64,000 nt of DNA from Chryseobacterium aahli (GTDB taxonomy: Bacteria > Bacteroidota > Bacteroidia > Flavobacteriales > Weeksellaceae): the NCBI RefSeq assembly GCF_022699665.1, contig NZ_JALDNB010000001.1, forward strand, positions 372,001 to 436,000, read 5' to 3'. The notes under the pieces are model-generated. The model worked only from the letters and a program-made list of their open reading frames with translations. It ran no database searches and was not told the origin of the DNA. A program made the translations under genes and the position numbers. Below are positions 1 to 7,822 of the stretch, piece by piece; positions within the stretch are counted from its first letter, which is position 1; every line of letters starts with the position of its first letter.

Positions 1-2
1 AA

Positions 3-161
3 TATGCCAAAAAACTTCTAAAAGATCATTCTTCAAAACTTTCGATTCTCGGTATTGCCTACGAATCAGGATTCAATTCTAAAACATCATTCAACACCAC
101 TTTCAAAAAAATCACAGGAATTACACCTTCAGAGTTTAAAAAAACAAGTTCAGACTTATAA
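3..161 (+). CDS. AraC-family transcriptional regulator, C-terminal fragment
   Basis: The reading frame is open from the left window edge to a TAA and gives 52 residues of the second half of an AraC-type helix-turn-helix domain. The typical pattern is visible: a segment SILGIAYESGFNSKTSFNTT followed by FKKITGITPSEFKK, the second recognition helix and the conserved end of the family. The sensor domain lies outside the window, so the signal and target cannot be read. It may or may not regulate the oxidoreductase genes that follow on the same strand 130 bp downstream. Confidence 0.85.
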   Translation, partial: YAKKLLKDHSSKLSILGIAYESGFNSKTSFNTTFKKITGITPSEFKKTSSDL

Positions 162-266
162 ACTTGCACTTTTATTTATTTTAATTAATTGATTTTTAGT
201 GAGTTACTATTTTGTTTAAATGTGTTCTTTCAGATAGATCAGAACATTAAAACGGCAGTCAGATTT

Positions 267-274
267 TAGTTTTG
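267..274 (+). promoter_or_regulatory. Putative -7 box TAGTTTTG
   Basis: TAGTTTTG fits the Bacteroidota TAnnTTTG -7 consensus and lies 17 nt before the SDR start. No TTG was found at the usual 19-nt distance upstream, so this is a weak promoter call. Confidence 0.4.
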
Positions 275-291
275 TAGCAGAAAATTTCTCT

Positions 292-1077
292 ATGAAAACG
301 AAAGAATCATACGCAGTTGTTACCGGTGCAAGCCAAGGATTAGGTAAAGCATTTGTTGAAAATCTGGCTAAAAAGCATATCAATATTATTTTGATAAGCC
401 TTCCCGGTCAGAATCTGAAAGAACTGAGTCAGAAGATTGCAGAAACTTACCAAGTGAAAACACATTATTATGAAGTTGATCTTTCTATAAATGATAATGT
501 CATCAAACTGACAGAGTGTATCAACGAATCTTTCGAAATTCATATTTTAATCAATAATGCAGGATTAGGGGGAACCAAAAAATTCACGGAAGCCAGTTCT
601 CAATATATCAATACCATTTTGCAGGTAAATGTAATGGCGACATCGCTAATTACACACCAACTACTTCCCAATTTATTAAAACAGCCCCAATCTTACATTT
701 TGAATGTTTCGAGCATGGCAGCCTTTTCACCTATCGGTTTCAAGACGGTTTATCCGGCTTCCAAAACCTTTATTCATTCCTTTACAAGAGGTTTATATGA
801 AGAGTTGAAGCATACCAATGTTTTTGTGAGTGTGGTGAATCCCGGCGCCATGAAAACGAATGCAGATGTCTGTAACAGAATTGAAAAACAAGGCTTTTTA
901 GGAAGATTAACGCTACTTGATCCAAATAAAGTTGCGTTTTACTGCATTAATCAGTTGTTTAAAAAAGATTCGGTTATCATGGTTAATCCTTACAGTTGGT
1001 TAATTTTAAAAATTTTACCCATCTGGATCAGGCTTCCTTTGATGACCAATGCAATCAGAAAAGAAATAGAAGCATGA
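292..1077 (+). CDS. Short-chain dehydrogenase/reductase (SDR)
   Basis: A 261-aa classical SDR, expected to be an NAD(P)-dependent oxidoreductase of the cytoplasm. Visible motifs are the nucleotide-binding TGASQGLG at residues 11-18, NNAG at 88-91, the catalytic Ser around 140-141 and YPASK giving Tyr154/Lys158. The C-terminal part is rich in hydrophobic residues. Its stop overlaps the start of the next gene by ATGA, so the two are probably translationally coupled. The substrate cannot be inferred from sequence; the pairing with an epimerase-type reductase suggests a small metabolite or lipid-derived carbonyl. Confidence 0.9.
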   Translation: MKTKESYAVVTGASQGLGKAFVENLAKKHINIILISLPGQNLKELSQKIAETYQVKTHYYEVDLSINDNVIKLTECINESFEIHILINNAGLGGTKKFTEASSQYINTILQVNVMATSLITHQLLPNLLKQPQSYILNVSSMAAFSPIGFKTVYPASKTFIHSFTRGLYEELKHTNVFVSVVNPGAMKTNADVCNRIEKQGFLGRLTLLDPNKVAFYCINQLFKKDSVIMVNPYSWLILKILPIWIRLPLMTNAIRKEIEA

Positions 1078-2039
1078 AAAAAGTTTTTGTGACCGGTGCT
1101 ACCGGCTTTTTAGGAGCTCATGTTGTCATTAAATTATTGAAAAATGGTTATTTTGTTTTTGCTTTGGTGCGTAAGAAAAGCAGTTATTCTGGTGAAGAAA
1201 ATGAAAACTTAAAATTGATAGAAGGAGATTTGTTTTCTGATGTCTCATCTTATCTCGAAAAGGTACAATTTGTGATCCATATTGCGGCAGAAACACGTCA
1301 AAACTTGATTTCTTATCAACATTACAAGCAGATAAATTATGATGCAACGATAAATTTATTTTCTCAGGCGGTTGAAAAAAAGGTTGAAAAATTCTTATTT
1401 GTAAGCACTGCAAATACTTTAGGATTTGGTAGTTTAGAATCTTTGGGAGATGAAAATTCTATTCAAAAATATCCTTTTAGCCAGTCTTTTTATGCTAAAA
1501 GTAAATTAGAAGCAGAAAATAGCCTGTTACAAAATAATAAAACTACAGATGTGATTATTATAAATCCCACTTTTATGCTGGGTTCTTTAGATTATAAACC
1601 AAGTTCAGGGAAAATAATATTTTGGGTTTGGAAGAAAAAACTAATTTTCTATCCCAAAGGCGGAAAGAATTTTGTGCACGTAGAAGATGTAGCAAAAGGA
1701 ATCGTGAATGCCATAAATAAAGGAAAAAATGGCGAAAAATATCTTCTTGCCAATGAAAATTTAAAATACAGAGCATTTTTTGAAAAAGTATGCACAGCGA
1801 CCAATCAAAAATCTGTTGTATTACCAATTCCTGATTTTGTATTATTTGCTCTTGGATTATTGGGTGATTTTTTGAGATTTTTTAAAATTAAAACCAATTT
1901 AAGCTCATCTAATATGAAGGCGCTCAGGATTGATAATTTCTATACCAATCAAAAATCAGTTAAAGATTTAGATATGACTTATTTGCCAACAGAAAAAGCA
2001 ATTTCAGATGCTATTACATTTTTTGAAACAAGAAAATAA
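1074..2039 (+). CDS. NAD-dependent epimerase/dehydratase family protein
   Basis: A 321-aa extended SDR. The Rossmann motif TGATGFLG is at residues 7-14, and Tyr140-x3-Lys144 (YAKSK) is the catalytic pair. An in-frame upstream ATG at 996 would add 26 residues inside the previous gene. I chose 1074 because the Rossmann strand starts right there and ATG overlaps the preceding TGA (ATGA). The family includes sugar epimerases, dihydroflavonol-4-reductase-like enzymes and steroid dehydrogenases; the sequence resembles the reductase-like branch, but the substrate is unknown. Confidence 0.88.
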   Translation: MKKVFVTGATGFLGAHVVIKLLKNGYFVFALVRKKSSYSGEENENLKLIEGDLFSDVSSYLEKVQFVIHIAAETRQNLISYQHYKQINYDATINLFSQAVEKKVEKFLFVSTANTLGFGSLESLGDENSIQKYPFSQSFYAKSKLEAENSLLQNNKTTDVIIINPTFMLGSLDYKPSSGKIIFWVWKKKLIFYPKGGKNFVHVEDVAKGIVNAINKGKNGEKYLLANENLKYRAFFEKVCTATNQKSVVLPIPDFVLFALGLLGDFLRFFKIKTNLSSSNMKALRIDNFYTNQKSVKDLDMTYLPTEKAISDAITFFETRK

Positions 2040-2050
2040 TTATACTTAAA

Positions 2051-2398
2051 TTACTTCAGAGCGTCATATAAATTTTCGACAAAATTAATATGCTGAGTTT
2101 TATTACCCTCGAGAATAAATTGTTTTAGACTTTTACTTTGATATTTTTCAAAATTTCCTACAATGGTAAGACTCATTCTGTAATTGGAAAATTTTTGTAA
2201 AATTTCTCCGGCAAGGCCTGTTCTGAGATCAAAAAATTCAGGAATAATATTTTTCTCATAGAGAATAACTTTATCAAAACCCTGATAATAAAGGTCTCCC
2301 AAAAGATCTAAACCGTCCTGTTCTGATTTAATAATCAACTCTTCTGAAATTATTTCAGCAATATTGATGTCATGAAATTTGTGGCTTTTAATTTCCAT
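2051..2398 (-). CDS. DUF4180 domain-containing protein
   Basis: A 115-aa protein matching in layout the DUF4180 family: an N-terminal strand ending in IAEIISEE, the acidic GLDLLGDLYYQGFDKVIL block, then FFDLRTGLAGEILQKFSNYR and a C-terminal KSLKQFILEGNK. The function of the family is not known; the short alternating alpha/beta pattern resembles STAS/SpoIIAA-like folds, which is inference. It lies 6 nt downstream of prmC on the same strand and is probably the last gene of that minus-strand group. Confidence 0.75.
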   Translation of the reverse strand: MEIKSHKFHDINIAEIISEELIIKSEQDGLDLLGDLYYQGFDKVILYEKNIIPEFFDLRTGLAGEILQKFSNYRMSLTIVGNFEKYQSKSLKQFILEGNKTQHINFVENLYDALK

Positions 2399-2404
2399 CT
2401 TACT

Positions 2405-3256
2405 TTATTTTATGCCGAAAATAAAACGATCATTTCCGCTTAAATCTTTAATCAATTCGGCATTTGAGAAAACATTTTGATATAATTCTAAAGTTCCCTC
2501 ACCTAATTTCTGATTGATTTCCAAGAACAATAATCCGTTTTTATTTAAATATTTTATTGAATCTTCTGCAATCTTTCTGTAAAAAATCAGAGCGTCTGAT
2601 GTTGGCGAAAAAAGAGCCATTGTAGGTTCAAAACCCTTTACAGAATCTTCAATTTCTATTTCTTCCTCAATCCCAATATATGGTGGATTTGAAATAATTA
2701 TATCATAATTTTCATTCAAATTAAAATTCAAATAATCTGCATGAATAAAATTAACTTCGAGCTGATGAAATTCTGCATTTCTTTTCGCAACTTCCAAAGC
2801 CTTTTCCGAAAAATCAATTGACGAAATCTCAGCATTTGGAAAATGTTTCTTTAAAACCAAAGGAATAATACCGCTTCCGGTTCCAATGTCTAAAATCTTT
2901 AAATCCTGAACATCAAAATCTGAACTTTGAATTTTCTGAATTGCCATTTCTAGCAATTCTTCCGTTTCCGGACGAGGAATCAGTACATTTTCATTCACAA
3001 AAAAAGTCAGTCCGTAAAATTCCGTTTCACCTAAAATATGCTGATAAGGTTTTCTGGTTTTTAATTCGGAAAGAATATTTTGAAACTGATTTTCGTTGAC
3101 ATCTGATAATTTCTGATCAGATCTTATCCTTTGTTGAATTTGATTTAAACCTGAAATTTTTTCAACAAAAACTGAATATAGAAAGTCTGTTTCAGAATCT
3201 GTGTACAATTCTGAAAGTTCCGTTTTAAAGTATTTTTTTAATTCTGAAATTGTCAT
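2405..3256 (-). CDS. prmC: Peptide chain release factor N5-glutamine methyltransferase
   Basis: A 283-aa protein of the PrmC/HemK family, which methylates the Gln of the GGQ motif of release factors RF1 and RF2 with S-adenosylmethionine. Seen in the sequence: an N-terminal helical domain, LIPRPETE at residues 92-99, the SAM-binding DIGTGSG at 123-129 and the substrate-binding NPPY at 190-193. Length is normal. The ATG abuts the stop of yaaA upstream (one base apart in position), so co-transcription is likely. Confidence 0.95.
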   Translation of the reverse strand: MTISELKKYFKTELSELYTDSETDFLYSVFVEKISGLNQIQQRIRSDQKLSDVNENQFQNILSELKTRKPYQHILGETEFYGLTFFVNENVLIPRPETEELLEMAIQKIQSSDFDVQDLKILDIGTGSGIIPLVLKKHFPNAEISSIDFSEKALEVAKRNAEFHQLEVNFIHADYLNFNLNENYDIIISNPPYIGIEEEIEIEDSVKGFEPTMALFSPTSDALIFYRKIAEDSIKYLNKNGLLFLEINQKLGEGTLELYQNVFSNAELIKDLSGNDRFIFGIK

Positions 3257-4015
3257 TTATCTTGTAAAAACCAATTTAGTATCCGTAGATTTTTCTTCGT
3301 CAATTCTGTAACCTTCATAGTTGAACGCCTTTACATCATTCAACGTTTTAGCTTGGGTTTCTGCACAGAATCTCACGACCAAACCTCTCGCATGTTTTGT
3401 GTAAACCACGATGGTTTTCAGCTTTCCTTCTCTCAATTCATAAAATTCAAAATCAATGACTTTGTGATTGAGCTTTTTCCTGTCAATCACTTTTCCGTAT
3501 TCATTGCTGCATAAAAAGAGAAGAGGTTCGTTCTTTTTCATTTCAGAATTAAGCTGTTCTGTCACTTTTTCAGTCCAGAAGCTGTAGAGATTTTTGTATT
3601 CATCAAATTCAAATGGTCTTCCCATTTCCAGTCGATACAACATTACCTTGTCGGAAGGTTTAAGCAAACCGTACAATCCGGAAAGCATTCTGTAATTTTT
3701 CTGTAGATAATCTACTGCTTTTTTATCTAAAGTTTTCGCATCTAAACCTCTGTAAACTTCGCCTGTGAAAGCAAACATTGCGGGAGCAGATTCTTTTGCC
3801 GTGGGCTTTGCTTTCCATTTTTGATTTCTTTCCCAGTTTTCATCTGCCAGTTTTGGCGAGATTTCCATCAGTTCAGAAAGATATTTTGGAGATTTATGTT
3901 TTAAAAAAGAATGGATGAATTCCGCTTCTTCAATGAATTTCGGGGTTGTACTTCTCAACAGATCTGTTGAGTTTTCTGTGTTCATTAATTTTGCAGGAGA
4001 GGTTATGATTTTCAT
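3257..4015 (-). CDS. yaaA: Peroxide stress protein YaaA
   Basis: A 252-aa protein of the YaaA (DUF328/UPF0246) family. It starts with the family signature MKIITSPAKLMN and carries the internal KLADENWERNQKW segment and LYGLLKPSDKVMLYRLEMG. Family members reduce free iron and DNA damage during peroxide stress in E. coli and have a DNA-binding fold; whether that role holds here is inference. It sits between a CPBP protease and prmC in a tightly packed minus-strand run. Confidence 0.93.
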   Translation of the reverse strand: MKIITSPAKLMNTENSTDLLRSTTPKFIEEAEFIHSFLKHKSPKYLSELMEISPKLADENWERNQKWKAKPTAKESAPAMFAFTGEVYRGLDAKTLDKKAVDYLQKNYRMLSGLYGLLKPSDKVMLYRLEMGRPFEFDEYKNLYSFWTEKVTEQLNSEMKKNEPLLFLCSNEYGKVIDRKKLNHKVIDFEFYELREGKLKTIVVYTKHARGLVVRFCAETQAKTLNDVKAFNYEGYRIDEEKSTDTKLVFTR

Positions 4016-4018
4016 AGT

Positions 4019-4720
4019 TTAAATAGAAGATAAGTTTTTAAGATCAGTCAGATTCATCAACATTAAAGAGATAAAGTCAAACATAAAATGACAAATGATT
4101 AAAATTTTAATATTTGAATATTTTTTGTAAAACAGCGCAAATACAATTCCGATAAAAAAAGTGATAACAACCTGACCAATTGTTCCGTAAGTACTGTGCA
4201 GAATTCCAAATAACAAAGCTGAAATGGTAATTCCTAAAACCGGACTGTTGTATATTTTTTCAATTCTAGGCTGAATGTAAGCCCGCATCAATAGTTCTTC
4301 AATAACTCCCGCTGTAAGACAGGTAAAAATGATCAGAAAGTAATTATTTTTAAAAATATAACTGAGATGTAGCAATTTATCGCTGACTTTTTCATGAGTG
4401 AGCAACTTGATAATTCCATTCAAAAATGTTCCACCAATCACACAGATAAGATAAAGGCAAATTACTGCACCCAAATAAAAACCGGCGGAATACTTTTTGT
4501 CTTCCCAAACGAAGAATGATCGATTCTCAATGAAAAAATTATAAAATAATATAAGGATTAAAACCAACCAAAGAGACAGCCTGTTGTAGAAAAAGAGTTC
4601 AGTAGTTAAAGTTTTAAAATTGAAAAATAAATTGATTAAAGGAATTGAATAAAGCATTGACAGTATAAGCAGCACAAAAGTAAGTGCAATGCCTACAGCG
4701 TATTTTCCGTTGAGACTCAT
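4019..4720 (-). CDS. CPBP family intramembrane glutamic endopeptidase
   Basis: A 233-aa polytopic membrane protein with about six to seven hydrophobic segments. It carries the three CPBP (CAAX protease and bacteriocin-processing) motifs: EELLMR at residues 141-146, FGILH at 171-175 and His211-x3-Asp215. The family cleaves or binds substrates within the membrane. Some members confer bacteriocin self-immunity. No bacteriocin precursor is visible next to it. It is separated from yaaA by 3 nt and from the tsaC-like gene by 15 nt. Confidence 0.88.
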   Translation of the reverse strand: MSLNGKYAVGIALTFVLLILSMLYSIPLINLFFNFKTLTTELFFYNRLSLWLVLILILFYNFFIENRSFFVWEDKKYSAGFYLGAVICLYLICVIGGTFLNGIIKLLTHEKVSDKLLHLSYIFKNNYFLIIFTCLTAGVIEELLMRAYIQPRIEKIYNSPVLGITISALLFGILHSTYGTIGQVVITFFIGIVFALFYKKYSNIKILIICHFMFDFISLMLMNLTDLKNLSSI

Positions 4721-4735
4721 ATCGTAAAAATGCTT

Positions 4736-5347
4736 CTAAATTTCTCCTTTTCCTTGTCTGATTATTTCTGGCTCGCCTGACGTCAAATCTACAATGGTAG
4801 AAGCAATATTATCTCCATACCCGGAATCAATTACAATATCCACTAAATGATCATATTTCTCAGCAATCAATTCGGGGTCTGTAGAATATTCAATGATTTC
4901 GTCATCATCTTTTATTGATGTTGATGCGATAGGATGTCCAAGCTTTTCAACAATCAATTGAGGAATCGGATGATCCGGAACTCTGATACCAACTGTTTTG
5001 TGATTTTTATAAGCTAAAGGCAGTGCTTTATTAGCTTCCAGAATAAAAGTGAAAGGACCTGGAAGATGGCTCTTCAAAAACCTAAAAACTGAAGTGTCGA
5101 TGGGTCTTGTAAAATCTGAAAGATGGCTGAGATCATTGCAGATAATCGAGAATTTTGCTTTATCGAGTTTCTGTTTTTTGATCTGAGCGAGCTTTTCCAT
5201 GGCTTTAATATCAAAAATATTGCAGCCCAATGCATAAACAGTATCAGACGGATAAATAATCAGTCCGCCATTATTCAGGGATTTAATCACCTCATTGATA
5301 AGGTTTTCCTGAGGATTGTTGGGATAAATTCTTAGTATTTTTGCCAT
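4736..5347 (-). CDS. L-threonylcarbamoyladenylate synthase (TsaC/Sua5/YciO type)
   Basis: A 203-aa YrdC-domain protein. Seen: the KxR-type N-terminal half with IIYPSDTVYALGC at residues 30-42, the SIIC segment and GIRVPDHPIPQLIVEKLG. TsaC enzymes make threonylcarbamoyl-AMP for the t6A37 modification of ANN-decoding tRNAs. The paralogous YciO family has a similar sequence, so the exact activity needs testing. A start at 5362 would add 5 residues, but it lies in the promoter box; 5347 fits the family start MAKILRIYP. It diverges from the tRNA-fMet array. Confidence 0.85.
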   Translation of the reverse strand: MAKILRIYPNNPQENLINEVIKSLNNGGLIIYPSDTVYALGCNIFDIKAMEKLAQIKKQKLDKAKFSIICNDLSHLSDFTRPIDTSVFRFLKSHLPGPFTFILEANKALPLAYKNHKTVGIRVPDHPIPQLIVEKLGHPIASTSIKDDDEIIEYSTDPELIAEKYDHLVDIVIDSGYGDNIASTIVDLTSGEPEIIRQGKGEI

Positions 5348-5351
5348 ATAA

Positions 5352-5359
5352 CAAAGATA
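5352..5359 (-). promoter_or_regulatory. -7 box TATCTTTG of the tsaC-like gene
   Basis: On the minus strand TATCTTTG matches TAnnTTTG and ends only 4 nt before the ATG at 5347. A transcript from it would have almost no leader. No TTG was seen at 19 nt upstream. Confidence 0.45.
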
Positions 5360-5406
5360 CAAATATTTAAATTATTGAGCGAAAATGCTCTATTTAAAAG
5401 AAATCC

Positions 5407-5436
5407 TTGCAATGTTAAAATTTATTCGTACATTTG
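5407..5436 (+). promoter_or_regulatory. Promoter of the tRNA-fMet array
   Basis: TTG at 5407-5409, 19 nt, then TACATTTG at 5429-5436 matches the Bacteroidota -33/-7 consensus with optimal spacing. The mature tRNA 5' end of copy 1 is 12 nt downstream, as expected for a short trimmed leader. Confidence 0.8.
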
Positions 5437-5447
5437 CAATCCAATAT

Positions 5448-5520
<73 letters not shown>

Positions 5521-5528
5521 CTAAGTTA

Positions 5529-5547
5529 AGTGCTTTCGGTAAGCACT
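5529..5547 (+). other. Spacer hairpin 1 between tRNA genes
   Basis: AGTGCTT / AAGCACT with loop TCGGT, a perfect 7-bp stem in the 39-nt spacer. It has no T-tract, so a processing signal is more likely than a terminator. Confidence 0.6.
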
Positions 5548-5559
5548 CTAAAGATACAC

Positions 5560-5632
<73 letters not shown>

Positions 5633-5640
5633 CTAAGTTA

Positions 5641-5659
5641 AGTGTTTTCGGTAAACACT
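5641..5659 (+). other. Spacer hairpin 2 with compensatory change
   Basis: AGTGTTT / AAACACT with the same TCGGT loop. Relative to spacers 1 and 3 a C-G pair became T-A by two matched substitutions, which supports a real RNA stem. Confidence 0.65.
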
Positions 5660-5671
5660 CTAAAGATACAC

Positions 5672-5744
<73 letters not shown>

Positions 5745-5752
5745 CTAAGTTA

Positions 5753-5771
5753 AGTGCTTTCGGTAAGCACT
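5753..5771 (+). other. Spacer hairpin 3 between tRNA genes
   Basis: AGTGCTT / AAGCACT with loop TCGGT, identical to spacer hairpin 1. Confidence 0.6.
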
Positions 5772-5783
5772 CTAAAGATACAC

Positions 5784-5856
<73 letters not shown>

Positions 5857-5862
5857 CCAATA

Positions 5863-5892
5863 GGAGAATTACGAAAGTAGTTCTCCTTTTTT
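5863..5892 (+). terminator. Terminator of the tRNA-fMet array
   Basis: GGAGAA...TTCTCC with inner TAC/GTA pairing around a GAAA tetraloop, followed by six T. It ends the array transcript right after copy 4. Confidence 0.85.
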
Positions 5893-6104
5893 GTGTTGAT
5901 AATTAAGGAGTAATTTCTTCATTAAATCAAGAATTTATTGTTTAGGTAGGGATTTGTAAAAATTTGCTTAATTTTAATAACTTCAATGGTAAAGTTTTAG
6001 CTTGTATTTAACTTAAATACGAATTAAAATAACTTGAAATTGTTAAACTGGTTTGAAACTAAAATTTTAAAGAGTTCAAAAATAATAATTCAAATAAAAA
6101 ATTT

Positions 6105-6503
6105 ATGGAAAATTTACAACAAGCAAATGTCGAAAAGATTGAATCGTTTATGAAAAAATGGTTTGAACATTTTGACCGATTAGATGAAAACAGCTTCTTC
6201 CTCCAATATTTGTCTGAAGATGTAAAAATGAAGTTCCCCGGGAATGATTTGTTTACCGGGCATGAAGGATTTAGCAATTGGTTCACAGCATCTAAAAACC
6301 ATCTTGTAGCCAATACAACGCATCATGTTTCTGATATTAACATTACAGAAAATGCCAACAATCAGTTTGATATTGCTTTTGACGTTAGATATGTTGCAGA
6401 AATGAAAGACCAGAAAATTGATATGAACGTGAAAGAAGATTGGAAATTGACCTGGGATGACGTTAAAAATCAACCTGTAATATCAGAATACATCGTAAGT
6501 TAG
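6105..6503 (+). CDS. NTF2-like/SnoaL-like family protein
   Basis: A 132-aa protein with the layout of the nuclear transport factor 2/SnoaL-like fold: an N-terminal helix ending in KKWFEHFDRL, a short DENSFFLQYLSEDVKMKFPG turn, GHEGFSNWF and then alternating strands to the end. Such proteins are small cone-shaped enzymes or ligand binders with many activities, so no reaction is assigned. It stands alone between the tRNA array and a convergent secreted protein gene, with which it shares a terminator. Confidence 0.75.
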   Translation: MENLQQANVEKIESFMKKWFEHFDRLDENSFFLQYLSEDVKMKFPGNDLFTGHEGFSNWFTASKNHLVANTTHHVSDINITENANNQFDIAFDVRYVAEMKDQKIDMNVKEDWKLTWDDVKNQPVISEYIVS

Positions 6504-6532
6504 TTTACGTACAAAAATATACTTGCAAAAAA

Positions 6533-6557
6533 AATCCCGCTTCGTAGAAGCGGGATT
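6533..6557. terminator. Bidirectional terminator
   Basis: AATCCCGCTTC / GAAGCGGGATT, an 11-bp perfect stem with GTA loop. The A-run before it provides the T-tract for the minus strand, so it mainly ends the secreted protein gene that stops at 6564. Confidence 0.8.
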
Positions 6558-6563
6558 CATTAT

Positions 6564-7133
6564 TTAGTTAACCAGAGTACTGAAATTCTGAAGTTTATAA
6601 TCATCAGATTTTAACTGGTCGAAGTAAGTCGATTTGTTATTTCCTTTCATTTTTTTCACAGCGCCTACAGCTCCTGAGAAATCTTTGTCAATTTTTGAAG
6701 CGATTTCTGTTGGTTTGAAGTCTAGCTTTACGCTGTCATCAGCTACTCCTAAGTATCCGTTCTTTTTAGTTACATAATTGATGTAGTTTTCGTATATGCC
6801 TAAAGTGTTTCTGAAATATTGTGTGTGATAGTTCAGACATTTTTTAGTAAGCTTAGATTTTCCTAAGATACAGCTTGCCATATTTCCTTTATAAAGATCA
6901 AATTCCTGAGATACTTTATCGTATTCGTTTTTCAAAGCAACTTTTCCATTGTCCAGAACAGTTGTGTTTCCTTGTTTTTCACTGATTTTTTTTAAATGTT
7001 CTACGACGACAGGAACCGTAGCTTCAATTTTTGATTTAGCCTCGGTCACTGAGCCGAAAACTGATGACACCTGAGCCGATGTTAAGCTAAAAATAAATAA
7101 TAATAAAACAGTTAGTAGATTATATCTTTTCAT
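6564..7133 (-). CDS. Hypothetical secreted protein
   Basis: A 189-aa protein I do not recognise. Residues 1-20 are a clear signal peptide (MKRYNLLTVLLLFIFSLTSA, cleavage before QVSS). The mature part is helical and Lys-rich, with two Cys around residues 85-97 (CILGKSKLTKKC) that could form a disulfide in the periplasm or outside. It has its own terminator and a long upstream region, so it is probably monocistronic. Confidence 0.75.
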   Translation of the reverse strand: MKRYNLLTVLLLFIFSLTSAQVSSVFGSVTEAKSKIEATVPVVVEHLKKISEKQGNTTVLDNGKVALKNEYDKVSQEFDLYKGNMASCILGKSKLTKKCLNYHTQYFRNTLGIYENYINYVTKKNGYLGVADDSVKLDFKPTEIASKIDKDFSGAVGAVKKMKGNNKSTYFDQLKSDDYKLQNFSTLVN

Positions 7134-7355
7134 GAGAAATTTTTAAAGCACTAAAATAAATATATTTTCTCAGTTTAAGCAAGTAGATTTTAATTTTATT
7201 TAATAAATTTTAACAAGTTTTATGAATTTATAACTTTATGAAGTTGATTGATGCTAAATATTTAGTCATAAAATAACCTCTATTAAAAATTTAACATATT
7301 TTAATAAAAAATATAACTCTGATAATCAAGTGTTTAATTAAATTGAATCCTTATC

Positions 7356-7369
7356 ACTAAAAAAATAGT
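7356..7369. promoter_or_regulatory. Putative BlaI operator 1 (ACTA-N6-TAGT)
   Basis: ACTA, six A, TAGT. It overlaps the first base of the -33 TTG. The same arms with the same 6-nt gap recur at 7403, centre to centre 47 bp. Confidence 0.6.
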
Positions 7370-7398
7370 TGTTCAAATGAATTTAATTTCTACATTTG
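7369..7398 (+). promoter_or_regulatory. Promoter of the blaI-M56-GLPGLI operon
   Basis: TTG at 7369-7371, 19 nt, TACATTTG at 7391-7398; a full match to the Bacteroidota promoter consensus, 57 nt before the blaI start. Confidence 0.8.
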
Positions 7399-7402
7399 TA
7401 TA

Positions 7403-7416
7403 ACTAATTTACTAGT
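7403..7416. promoter_or_regulatory. Putative BlaI operator 2 (ACTA-N6-TAGT)
   Basis: ACTAATTTACTAGT lies directly after the -7 box over the expected transcription start, where a bound repressor would block initiation. It mirrors the dyad at 7356-7369. Confidence 0.6.
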
Positions 7417-7455
7417 GATATAGAAATCTCTGGTAAAAATAAGATAACGAAAGCT

Positions 7456-7821
7456 ATGAAGATTCAAAACTTAACAAAAGCAGAAGAACAGGTAATGCAA
7501 TATTTATGGAAACTCGAAAAAGGTTTTCTAAAAGATGTGCTCGACCTTTTCCCGGAGCCGAAACCTCATACGAATACGGTTTCAACGATTTTAAAGGTTT
7601 TGAAAGAGAAAGAATTTGTCGACTATAATATATATGGAAGGCAGCACGAATATTTTCCTTTGATTTCTAAAGAGCAATATTCCGGGAAGACAATGAAAAG
7701 TCTGGTGAAAAATTACTTTAAAGGTTCTTACAAAAGTGCCGTTTCTTTTTTGGTTGAAAAAAACGAAATGACCGTTGAAGACCTTGAAATGCTACTCAAC
7801 GAACTCAAAAAGAAAGACTAA
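7456..7821 (+). CDS. BlaI/MecI/CopY family transcriptional repressor
   Basis: A 121-aa winged-helix repressor. The N-terminal AEEQVMQYLWKLEKGFLKDVLDLFPEPKPHTNTVSTILKVLKEKEFV is split over typical BlaI helices, and the C-terminal helix supports dimerisation. In the family the repressor is cleaved after activation of a BlaR1-type membrane peptidase. Here two such M56 genes follow directly (the first starts one base after this stop). Two matching dyads around its own promoter indicate autoregulation of the operon. Confidence 0.92.
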   Translation: MKIQNLTKAEEQVMQYLWKLEKGFLKDVLDLFPEPKPHTNTVSTILKVLKEKEFVDYNIYGRQHEYFPLISKEQYSGKTMKSLVKNYFKGSYKSAVSFLVEKNEMTVEDLEMLLNELKKKD

Positions 7822-7822
7822 T

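Larger units (their letters stand above)
7134..7455. other. Intergenic region with the blaI promoter
   Basis: About 320 bp of very AT-rich DNA between two divergent genes. The right end holds the blaI promoter and two operator-like dyads listed separately. I see no RNA gene or further ORF in the remainder. Confidence 0.6.

Noticed and set aside
996..1073. Longer N-terminus for the epimerase-family gene
   Set aside because: It lies within the upstream SDR gene and has no family similarity; the Rossmann fold begins at the ATG overlapping the stop.
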